NCBI RefSeq assembly: GCF_037023145.1
Contig: NZ_CP146091.1
Location: 806,001-870,000 of the forward strand
Direction: 5' to 3'
DNA length: 64,000 nt
Source: Ralstonia sp. RRA
GTDB lineage: Bacteria > Pseudomonadota > Gammaproteobacteria > Burkholderiales > Burkholderiaceae
In this document: positions 15,661 through 22,676 of the stretch, piece after piece
Position numbering within the stretch: the stretch's first letter is position 1
Layout: the number at the start of each line of letters is the position of its first letter
Notes under the pieces: generated by a model
Database searches by the model: none
What the model was told of the DNA's origin: nothing
The model's input: only the letters and a program-made list of their open reading frames with translations
Position numbers and translations under genes: made by a program

Positions 15661-15816
15661 CCCCCCCAAAAAATTGAAGAACAATTTTTTTAGACATTTA
15701 CACCACATGTAATGTGTTGTTATGCCAGTTGTCCTTTCAGGACTAACTAAATGGGGGGATTTTATACATTACTCTTTACATTGTGTTTTAGATTACTTCT
15801 TTGATTGTAATGTGTC
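15661..15816. other. Candidate origin of transfer (oriT)
   Basis: Seven C (15661-15667) face six G (15753-15758). Between them are a perfect hairpin AAAAAATTG-AAGAA-CAATTTTTT (15668-15690), an inverted repeat ACACCACAT-GTA-ATGTGTTGT (15701-15720 region, one mismatch), and AGTTGTCCT-TTC-AGGACTAACT (15727-15748, one bulge). The motif TGTAATGTGT occurs at 15708 and again at 15806. In R388, oriT lies directly before trwA-trwB-trwC; here the same kind of structured DNA lies directly before a ribbon-helix-helix gene, a coupling protein and a MobF relaxase. The nick site is not identified. Confidence 0.55.
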
Positions 15817-15873
15817 TTTTTTCAATTAAGATATGGGAATAATAGCAATAAATCTAATCTATACATTAGATTG

Positions 15874-15901
15874 TTGACAGTAGATAAAAATAGTGTATGG
15901 T
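15874..15901 (+). promoter_or_regulatory. Promoter of the mobilization operon
   Basis: TTGACA (15874-15879) and TATGGT (15896-15901) are 16 bp apart, 32 bp before the start codon. The same -10 sequence TATGGTTT and spacing are found at the dotA-like promoter. Confidence 0.6.
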
Positions 15902-15933
15902 TTTAATGTGAGTTTCTAATAAGGAGAATAACA

Positions 15934-16173
15934 ATGAAACCAGTTCAAAAATCTATCTATTTTTCACCTTCAATGCTTTTCTTTTTTGAAGATATATCAA
16001 AAGAGAAGAAGTGTTCTTTCAATGAAGCTGTCGTTAAGTTTCTGGAAGAGGCAGTTTCTAAACAAGAAAACAGCAGAACAATTCAAGAAGTTTTGAAGGG
16101 TCAAGAAGAAGTAAAGGACTATATTTCGCAAGTAGCTGGAATGTTAGCCGAGATAATCGAAGAAAAAAAATAA
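15934..16173 (+). CDS. Ribbon-helix-helix relaxosome accessory protein, TrwA-like by position
   Basis: The 79-residue protein starts behind AAGGAGAAT. The strand KSIYFSPS and helices MLFFFEDISKEKKCS-FNEAVVKFLEEAV form a ribbon-helix-helix domain, followed by a helical acidic tail (residues 45-79) suited to oligomerisation. It is the first gene after the oriT candidate and precedes the coupling protein by 12 bp. TrwA of R388 binds oriT, stimulates the relaxase and represses its own operon; that role is inferred here from domain and order. Confidence 0.75.
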   Translation: MKPVQKSIYFSPSMLFFFEDISKEKKCSFNEAVVKFLEEAVSKQENSRTIQEVLKGQEEVKDYISQVAGMLAEIIEEKK

Positions 16174-16185
16174 TGGAGAATGGCT

Positions 16186-18420
16186 ATGAAAAAAGTTCGC
16201 TACTTATCAAGTTCAAACATGGACGACATGTTAACCCCTGACACTCCAAGAAGGTATTACAACCAAATTCTAGGATGGCTTTGTTTTTTATTCGTCGTTT
16301 TCTCGTTTTCTTTGGGAATGTTCTTCTTCAAAAACATTCCATTTTTCAAGATATTATTGGCAATAATCCATCATGATTCTGAATATTTGTCTTACTTCAA
16401 CATGTCTATTTTTTATGGAAAATGTTTTTTTGTATTCTTTCCTTCTGGTTTGGCTTCATGGTTTTTAACTGGACTGATTACACCACCAATCACAAGACAA
16501 ACTCATTTGGCTGGAAATTTTTTGGATGATTCAGCACAAGTTATCAAGAACTACGAAACAGATTTCAAGACACCAGAAGATAAAAAAGATATTGCTTTTA
16601 TTCGTTCTAATGAAATTGATTTTAATTTATGTGGAAAACAGTTCCCAAATTATGCTGATGGTGTGCCAGTAAAAAGGACTGTTTATCTTCCACCAAATAT
16701 CCTAGAACTTTCAACTATTGTTCGTGGTGAAGCTGGCTCTGGTAAATCTGTTGTATTGAATAGATACATCAAGGAAGCGATTGATAATAAGCACAAGGTT
16801 ATTCTTCATTCTGTTAAAGGTGATGAAATAGACATGTTGAGTGGCTATTGTGATTTTTATTTAATACAACCTTGGGAATCGAAAGGATATGCCCTTGATT
16901 TTCTGAACATGCTTGTGAGTAATTCAGAAGCAGTAGAGAAGGCTAGAATTAGAACTTTTGTGGAAAGCTTTACACAAGCAAAAGAAGGAAAAGCCGATTT
17001 TTTTAATAAAGGTTCAATAGCAGTATTAGAAGGATTGGTTAGATGTGTTGTGTCAGAATCAAAAGAAAATGGTGTTGTTCTGGCTAACCTTGGAAATATA
17101 GTTAAGTTGTGGAATCAGTTTCAAGTTAATCCAGTTGATGAAAATATAGACCTTTCAGACGAAAAGGCAGTGAAAAAAGAAGTAGATAAAAATAATCAGC
17201 AACTTCAACTTATCAAGGATTTTTTGGTTCAATGGAATAGACCAGCCACTGTTTATGTAGACCCACAAAATGCGAAAACTTCTCTATGTGTTCTGGCTTC
17301 ATGTGCTGAAACCATAAGAAGATTTGAAGTTCTTTCTGATTTCTGGAAAGATAGAAAAACTTTGAATATAAGAAAATGGTTAAAAACAGAACCAAAGAAA
17401 GATAGAAAGGTAATTATTCTAGTTAATTCAAACCAATTTGGTGATGTGGCAAATTGCTATATTTCAGCATTTATCAATTTGATTGTTGATGAAGTCATTG
17501 AAGAAAGCTACAAGGTAAAACATCAACTTCATTTTATTCTTGATGAATTCCCACAACTTACAGCAATAGATTTACAAAAATTCTTGAAATTGCCAGATGT
17601 TGGTCGAGGTAAAGGAATTCGTGTCAGAGTCGCATTACAGAGAACTTCACAAATAAAATCATCTTTCAATATGGATGGAGATAGTTTTGCTGGTGCTTTC
17701 CAAAATAAAATTTGGGCTCGTATGGCATCAGATGACTTTCCTAATATAGAAAGAGAATTAGGAAAAAGAGATATAGCCGAAACAATAGCAACAGCTAACT
17801 ATGGAAATGGTAGCCAAGGAAAGAGCATAAACAGTAAACAACAGAAATCAAAAGTTGATGTTGCCAATGTGAATGAGCTTCAAAATATTTTAGGACCAGT
17901 AGCAACAGATAAATTCATTGGTGTTCGCGTTCTATTCAAATTCACAAATAATCCAAGGGTAGGAGTGGTTTTACTTCCAGCAGTTAAGTTTGATAAAAAG
18001 GAACGAAGAAATATTATTGTTTCATCTTCTGGAAGCAATGTGAATAAAAAAGCAAATACTCATTCAGAAGATGATAAGGAAGAAATCACAATACAAAATG
18101 AAGTCATACATGATATTGATGTTCTACACCTTGACCCACCAACAGTAGGGCATGAAGAAGAAAATCCAATGAGTTCAGCAATGGTAGAAATTGGAGCACA
18201 TGCGATAGGTGGAGAAGCTTTATCTATTGCTGTTCAAACTGGTGAATTATTAGATGCTTTAACAACCACCCATTCAGGAAGTGGAAATATAATCCAGTCA
18301 AATGAAACAACATTAGAACAGAGAATAGAGAACAAGATAAATAGAAATGTTGATAGTTTGAAGAAACTTGCTTCACTTCGTAAAGCGGAAATAACACATG
18401 ATGGAGATTTAGAATTATGA
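16186..18420 (+). CDS. Type IV coupling protein (VirD4/TrwB family)
   Basis: This DNA-pumping ATPase links the relaxosome to the mating pore. The 744-residue protein has two N-terminal membrane spans (about residues 29-48 and 80-98). A Walker A GEAGSGKS lies at about residues 181-188 and a Walker B FILDEFPQL near 450, followed by VGRGKGIRVRVALQRTSQ, a characteristic coupling-protein motif. I prefer the ATG at 16186 because GGAG is 7 bp before it; another ATG at 16180 is too close. The C-terminal 130 residues are low-complexity and may set substrate specificity. The relaxase start overlaps its stop (ATGA). Confidence 0.9.
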   Translation: MKKVRYLSSSNMDDMLTPDTPRRYYNQILGWLCFLFVVFSFSLGMFFFKNIPFFKILLAIIHHDSEYLSYFNMSIFYGKCFFVFFPSGLASWFLTGLITPPITRQTHLAGNFLDDSAQVIKNYETDFKTPEDKKDIAFIRSNEIDFNLCGKQFPNYADGVPVKRTVYLPPNILELSTIVRGEAGSGKSVVLNRYIKEAIDNKHKVILHSVKGDEIDMLSGYCDFYLIQPWESKGYALDFLNMLVSNSEAVEKARIRTFVESFTQAKEGKADFFNKGSIAVLEGLVRCVVSESKENGVVLANLGNIVKLWNQFQVNPVDENIDLSDEKAVKKEVDKNNQQLQLIKDFLVQWNRPATVYVDPQNAKTSLCVLASCAETIRRFEVLSDFWKDRKTLNIRKWLKTEPKKDRKVIILVNSNQFGDVANCYISAFINLIVDEVIEESYKVKHQLHFILDEFPQLTAIDLQKFLKLPDVGRGKGIRVRVALQRTSQIKSSFNMDGDSFAGAFQNKIWARMASDDFPNIERELGKRDIAETIATANYGNGSQGKSINSKQQKSKVDVANVNELQNILGPVATDKFIGVRVLFKFTNNPRVGVVLLPAVKFDKKERRNIIVSSSGSNVNKKANTHSEDDKEEITIQNEVIHDIDVLHLDPPTVGHEEENPMSSAMVEIGAHAIGGEALSIAVQTGELLDALTTTHSGSGNIIQSNETTLEQRIENKINRNVDSLKKLASLRKAEITHDGDLEL

Positions 18421-19916
18421 TAAACATCGCCAAAATAACTAATCCAAAATATTTGTTTGAGCATTCAAAACATGAATATTACACAGAAGGCGACAATGAA
18501 AAAGGTTTTTTCACTGGCTCTGGAAGTAGATATATGAAATCGGAAGGCAAGGAAGTTTCACAAAAACAATTTGAATATCTTGTAGGTTTAGGTGGTAAAG
18601 ATAATCAAGGTGTAGAGATTGACCCTGGAGCACCAAAGGATTGGTCAATTCTCTATAACCGTGTTTCTGATGAAGATAGAGAAAAGATGGATAAAGCTTT
18701 CAAGGAAGCTTTGATTGAAACAGCAAAAGCTATTGAAGAAAATACCTATTATAGAAAAACAGAGAATGGAAAAGAAGAATATGTTTTAGCCCGTGGTGTA
18801 TCAATGGCAATCTTTCAACACCATACTTCAAGAAGTGTGAAAGATAAAGCCGTTGATTGTCATGAACATGGACATATTATTGTGTTTCCAAAAGTTCTAG
18901 GAAGAGATGGGAAAATGTATTCTCATACTCTTTATGATTTGATAAACGAGAAAGATGGACAAGGTAATAAACAAACAACATTAAAATATCTTGACCAAGT
19001 ATTTCAGCATAGTTTAGCTAAATTCCTAACAAATGAAATGGGTTATACGGTTAGCCGTGGTGTAAAAGATAGTTTTAGAATTGATGGTATTTCAGACGAT
19101 TTGAGAAAAGAATTTTCACAAAGAACAGAATCTATTAAGGAAATGGCAAAGGAAGGGGCTGATTATTCTGAATTGAAAAAGCTATCTTTACAGCAGAGAA
19201 ATTCAAAATCTGAAAATGATTTGTCTGTTCTTCGTGAGCAATGGCATGAAAGAATGAAGGATAGAAATTTTGATATTTCTTCTGTTCAGTCAATGAAGGG
19301 AAAGCAAGTCAATTTAGATAAATCTTTTGAAGAAGCATTCAAAGGATATAAATTCATTACTGAAAAACAGCTAAAACTCATGGCTTTAAGTGAATCTAAA
19401 TTTTCTACAAAAACATATCAAGAGAAATTAGATGAATTTAAAGGAAGTGAAAAACTACAACAATTGAAGAAGGGGTTTTATCTCCATAAATCTAACAAGT
19501 CTATGGAAAAACTTGGCAATCAATACAGGCAACACAAAAAGATTGAATTTGTCAAGTCTTTGAAGAATAGAAATATTCCTATTCAGAAACAAGCCAATCA
19601 TAGTAAAGGAGTTCAGAAACCAACCAATAATAGAGTGGCAGATAGCACACCAGCACCTTCACAATCGAAGCTTGCCAAGGATACAAAAGCCGTTTCTGGT
19701 AAGCAGTCAGACAAGATTTTGAGCCAGCTAAATGAACTTGCTTCTTCTCATGCTTTAAGAATGGTTCAGATACTTTCTCAAACAGAAGGTAAGCCAGGAA
19801 CAGAAGGACAAGCAATAGCGAAAGAAATATCTAACTACCAACAACAACATTCACAGTTGATGGATGCTTATAGAGAAGCACTACAACAAGAAAACAAACA
19901 ATCCATAGAAATATAA
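18417..19916 (+). CDS. MobF-family (TrwC-like) relaxase without helicase domain
   Basis: This enzyme nicks one strand at oriT and leads it into the recipient. The 499-residue protein has the expected N-terminal tyrosines (EYYTEGD, Y21/Y22) and the metal site HHTSR (135-139) with HEHGH (149-153). These match the H-x-TSR...HxH pattern of TrwC and TraI. Family members are usually near 1000 residues with a C-terminal SF1 helicase; here the last 250 residues are a basic, Gln/Lys-rich helical region without helicase motifs. It is translationally coupled to the coupling protein. Confidence 0.85.
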   Translation: MINIAKITNPKYLFEHSKHEYYTEGDNEKGFFTGSGSRYMKSEGKEVSQKQFEYLVGLGGKDNQGVEIDPGAPKDWSILYNRVSDEDREKMDKAFKEALIETAKAIEENTYYRKTENGKEEYVLARGVSMAIFQHHTSRSVKDKAVDCHEHGHIIVFPKVLGRDGKMYSHTLYDLINEKDGQGNKQTTLKYLDQVFQHSLAKFLTNEMGYTVSRGVKDSFRIDGISDDLRKEFSQRTESIKEMAKEGADYSELKKLSLQQRNSKSENDLSVLREQWHERMKDRNFDISSVQSMKGKQVNLDKSFEEAFKGYKFITEKQLKLMALSESKFSTKTYQEKLDEFKGSEKLQQLKKGFYLHKSNKSMEKLGNQYRQHKKIEFVKSLKNRNIPIQKQANHSKGVQKPTNNRVADSTPAPSQSKLAKDTKAVSGKQSDKILSQLNELASSHALRMVQILSQTEGKPGTEGQAIAKEISNYQQQHSQLMDAYREALQQENKQSIEI

Positions 19917-19963
19917 AAATAATTGTGGACCTTTTTGAAATACTATGTTATAGTTCTTTCTGA

Positions 19964-20041
19964 ATAGCGACCAAACCTTAAATTTATAGCGACCACCCCG
20001 CCCATTGGGGTTCAACTATTTACTTTAAGGAGAGTCGCTAT
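19964..20041 (+). promoter_or_regulatory. Three ATAGCGAC sites before the 143-residue gene
   Basis: ATAGCGACCA occurs at 19964 and 19986, exactly 22 bp apart (two helical turns). An inverted copy GTCGCTAT (20034-20041) runs into the start codon. A CCCC-GCCCATT-GGGG hairpin lies between. This arrangement suggests an operator controlling both transcription and translation of the gene. Confidence 0.5.
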
Positions 20042-20471
20042 GTTAGTTTTAGGCAAAACAAAGAGTTCACAACTCTGTAAAGAGTTCTTTTCAAACCAAG
20101 CAACACAAAACAAAGGTTTGAATATCATTTTCAATAACTATCTGTTATTGAATCAGTTTCTTTCTGAAAGCCATAGTGAAGAATTATCTTCATTAGCTAG
20201 AAAAGAGTTTGATGATTTCAAGAAATCCATGAAAAACATGGATTTGAAATTACTTCATCTTTCTTTTGGGTATTCAGAACAGCACCAGAAATTCACATTT
20301 TCTTACATTATCAGAAGTAAGAAACACAACAATCCAGATTTTAGGGTTGATGGGTTAATTCCTGCTCAAATTCCTTTTGTATTTTTTCCTTCAATGTTCG
20401 CCAGCTTCCTACTGGACATTTTGAAGGAAGTTCCCTATGACCAGCTTATCGAAGTTTCAAAGGGGAACTAA
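20040..20471 (+). CDS. Hypothetical protein
   Basis: The 143-residue protein starts at an ATG behind TTAAGGAGAG. It is helical with a central strand-rich region (KLLHLSFGYSEQHQKFTFSYIIRS) and a hydrophobic stretch near the C-terminus (IPFVFFPSMFASFLLDIL). No family is recognised. The following gene begins one base after its stop, so they are coupled. Confidence 0.7.
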   Translation: MLVLGKTKSSQLCKEFFSNQATQNKGLNIIFNNYLLLNQFLSESHSEELSSLARKEFDDFKKSMKNMDLKLLHLSFGYSEQHQKFTFSYIIRSKKHNNPDFRVDGLIPAQIPFVFFPSMFASFLLDILKEVPYDQLIEVSKGN

Positions 20472-20472
20472 T

Positions 20473-20775
20473 ATGAAAAAGACATTATTAGAAGTTTATG
20501 CAGACAAAACAACATTCAAGGAAAGAAATTCAAATCCAAGGAATGAAGGGATTGTTGCTACTTTAAGTGATATTATTGAAAGAGAAAGTAGCTTTGAGAA
20601 TTTACCTAATGCTATTCATAAGGTTCATGAGTTTCATAAACTTTGGATTGATAGAAGCAAGGTAAAAGATGAAGAAGAATTAGAAAGGGTAGCAACGATG
20701 TTTGATGCTTACTTTACCTTGATGATTTGTGATAAATGGATTTCCAAAAGAATGAAGGAGAAAAACAATGAATAG
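20473..20775 (+). CDS. Hypothetical protein
   Basis: The 100-residue protein starts at ATG 20473 behind AAGGGGAAC, one base after the previous stop. It is charged and helical (LSDIIERESSFENLPNAIHKVHEFHKLW). No family is recognised. It ends before a GCCAGC-type terminator about 90 bp downstream. Confidence 0.65.
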   Translation: MKKTLLEVYADKTTFKERNSNPRNEGIVATLSDIIERESSFENLPNAIHKVHEFHKLWIDRSKVKDEEELERVATMFDAYFTLMICDKWISKRMKEKNNE

Positions 20776-20863
20776 CTATTTTGAAGAAAAAACTTTCTAA
20801 TGATTTGAAAGATAAAGAATCGTTAAAGAGAATGAAGGTGTAAATTCATGTTCTCTCAAAAAG

Positions 20864-20893
20864 ATAAAAGCCAGCATTTAGCTGGCTTTTCTG
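20864..20893. terminator. Intrinsic terminator, third copy of the GCCAGC stem
   Basis: AAAAGCCAGC-ATTTA-GCTGGCTTTTC, nearly identical to the terminator at 14551, ends the two-gene operon. Confidence 0.8.
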
Positions 20894-20928
20894 CTATATT
20901 GAAAGGTATTCACTCCGTAGCAAACACC

Positions 20929-21036
20929 GACTTATCCACATTACCCACAGATTCCCGAATTTCTCAGCCCATGTAGTAGACTAGGGCAGAATTCGGCAAA
21001 ATCTTCGATTTTGTCTATGGATAATATGGATAAGTC
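20929..21036. promoter_or_regulatory. DnaA box inside nested inverted repeats
   Basis: TTATCCACA (20932-20940) is a perfect DnaA box. The arm GACTTATCCA (20929) pairs with TGGATAAGTC (21027-21036). Inside are CCGAATT (20955)/AATTCGG (20990) and the hairpin CAAAATC-TTC-GATTTTG (20997-21013). This lies in the gap before the integrase block and could be a second origin, a host-initiator control site or a transfer-related structure. Confidence 0.45.
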
Positions 21037-21058
21037 TAATCATTAAGGAACGGTCATC

Positions 21059-21226
21059 ATGGAACAACAAACAGAAGCATTATTAAAAATTCTTGAACTT
21101 GGTGAAAAAGAAATTGAAGAAGGTAGGTTTCAACCAGCAGAAGAATTTTTCTCTGAAATGGAAAAGGAAAATCAAGATGAAGTCAATTCAAGCAACAATG
21201 ATAACAGTTCACTTTCTTCTTCTTGA
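21059..21226 (+). CDS. Small acidic antitoxin-like protein overlapping the integrase end
   Basis: The 55-residue frame behind AAGGAAC begins MEQQTEALLKILELGEKEIEEG. The segment ALLKILxLGExxIExGRxxPAEEFF resembles the C-terminal part of small antitoxins and related acidic proteins often found near integrases and toxins. No toxin is next to it. It overlaps the 3' end of the integrase gene by 55 bp on the opposite strand, which explains its serine-rich tail. An excisionase or integrase-control role is also possible. Confidence 0.5.
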   Translation: MEQQTEALLKILELGEKEIEEGRFQPAEEFFSEMEKENQDEVNSSNNDNSSLSSS

Positions 21227-22584
21227 TTGATAATATTGTTTTGTTTCTTTTCTTTCAAAATCTTCAATCTATTCAATTTCTTTACTCCATCCAAATGTAG
21301 ATTGAAGTAGTGTTTGAAGTTTGTATCTATGTTTCCATGTCCGAAGCTGGACAACATGCCAGATTGAGAATTTAACCCCTTATGTTTATCTGTAAGGTGG
21401 ATTTCTTCAAACTTCCTAACTGATTGGAAGCCAAGAATTTTAGCAATCAAGATAGTATTGGAATCACCACCAATCGACAACATACGGGAAATCTTGGTTC
21501 TTCTCAAATCATGGAAATGGGTATCTTTTAATCCATTCTTTTCCATGAGTTCAGCAAATACCTTTCCAAAACCCATAATTGAATATGTGAAGAAGCGACC
21601 ATCTTTCGCTTTTTTTGCTGGTTCAAGGTTCTTCAAAAATTGCTTTGCTGTTTCATCTAAATACACATCACGAAATTTTCCAGATTTTGTAATTGGCAAA
21701 TGAAGGTATGTGTAATTATCTTTGATTTGGTCTTTTCTCAAATAGACAATCTCACTTCTTCGCATAGAAGTAAGTAAAGATAATTTACAAATATTAGCAA
21801 GTTGTGGATTTGAATATCCATTGATGACTTCAAAGAATTTCAGTTCTTCTTCTTCATTTAGAATTCTCTTTCTCACATTGATAACATTACGAAGTAATGA
21901 TTTATCATAGTCTTTGATTGGATTTCTAACATCTTTTAATTTCGTATCAAAGTGAATCAGTTTGTTGAATACATTTGAAATAAATGTGAGTTCACGAACA
22001 ACAGAAACAGGCTTAATAGCTCTGTTTTTCTTATCGCCTTTCAATCTAACCTTGATATAGTTATTTATATCAATATGGTCTATTTCTGTTCTAACATCAA
22101 GGGCTTTGAAATAACGATAAACGGTTTCAACATGTTCAATGCCATCCCTTTCTTTTTCTTCTTTGGTAATGTGTCTATCTTCAATTGAGATAGAACAGAT
22201 TTTTGTGATAAATGCTTTTTTCATGGCTTGATTTCTTCGTTTTAGTTCTGTATCAGCCACTTCATTAAAAACATAATTATCAAGATATTTTTTAGCAAAA
22301 TATCCAAAAGAGTAATCGGAACTATTGTATTCAGTTTGTTCTAATTTCTCTCTTTCCTTCCGTTTCAATTCTTCTTCTTCATCATCAATCTGATAAATGA
22401 ATGCTTGACCTTTCTTATCTTTTGACATGATAAGAAATGCTTTTGCTTCATTAAGAGTATCAAAAAGATTGTTTCGTTTTCCCTTCCAATCTTTTCTAGT
22501 GATTTCTACTCTATACTTTGTAGTTGTAGAACCATCCTTGTTCAACCATTGAGCAAGTCTGATACCACGGGGGAGCTTGGACAT
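21172..22584 (-). CDS. int: Tyrosine recombinase (integrase) of the element
   Basis: The 470-residue protein catalyses integration at the msrA core. It has an N-terminal arm-binding-like region (residues 1-60), a core-binding helical domain and the catalytic domain. The first arginine is in LTSMRRSEIVYLR, the lysine in TKSGKFRDVYLD, the HDLRR box near residue 350, and the terminal GHGNIDTNFKHYF has the nucleophilic tyrosine. It reads away from the right end, starting 93 bp from the restored msrA start, with candidate arm sites in that gap. Its large size resembles site-specific integrases of genomic islands. Confidence 0.9.
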   Translation of the reverse strand: MSKLPRGIRLAQWLNKDGSTTTKYRVEITRKDWKGKRNNLFDTLNEAKAFLIMSKDKKGQAFIYQIDDEEEELKRKEREKLEQTEYNSSDYSFGYFAKKYLDNYVFNEVADTELKRRNQAMKKAFITKICSISIEDRHITKEEKERDGIEHVETVYRYFKALDVRTEIDHIDINNYIKVRLKGDKKNRAIKPVSVVRELTFISNVFNKLIHFDTKLKDVRNPIKDYDKSLLRNVINVRKRILNEEEELKFFEVINGYSNPQLANICKLSLLTSMRRSEIVYLRKDQIKDNYTYLHLPITKSGKFRDVYLDETAKQFLKNLEPAKKAKDGRFFTYSIMGFGKVFAELMEKNGLKDTHFHDLRRTKISRMLSIGGDSNTILIAKILGFQSVRKFEEIHLTDKHKGLNSQSGMLSSFGHGNIDTNFKHYFNLHLDGVKKLNRLKILKEKKQNNIINQEEESELLSLLLELTSS

Positions 22585-22597
22585 AGGGGGTTCTCCG

Positions 22598-22635
22598 TCT
22601 GCTGAATCTGCTGAATGGTAGCATCAATTCAGCAG
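22598..22635. promoter_or_regulatory. Right candidate recombinase arm sites
   Basis: TCTGCTGAA occurs twice in tandem (22598-22606, 22607-22615), and AATTCAGCAG (22626-22635) is an inverted copy. The same motif occurs at 4082 near the left end. The sites sit between the integrase start and msrA, so integrase binding may also regulate both genes. Confidence 0.55.
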
Positions 22636-22637
22636 GT

Positions 22638-22666
22638 TGTATCCACCCCCCGAAACAGTCTATAAG
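22638..22666 (+). promoter_or_regulatory. msrA: Possible element-borne promoter for restored msrA
   Basis: TTGTAT (22638-22643) and TATAAG (22661-22666) are 17 bp apart, but transcription would start only a few bases before the ATG at 22677, so the message would be almost leaderless. The native msrA promoter is stranded at the left end, so some promoter in this gap is needed. This one is tentative. Confidence 0.3.
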
Positions 22667-22676
22667 GGTGATTATT

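Larger units (their letters stand above)
15403..15933. other. Noncoding region between divergent operons holding the oriT candidate
   Basis: No gene is seen. The left part holds the leftward promoter. The middle holds nested inverted repeats and homopolymer tracts, and the right part holds TGTAATGTGT repeats and the promoter of the mobilization operon. Confidence 0.6.
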
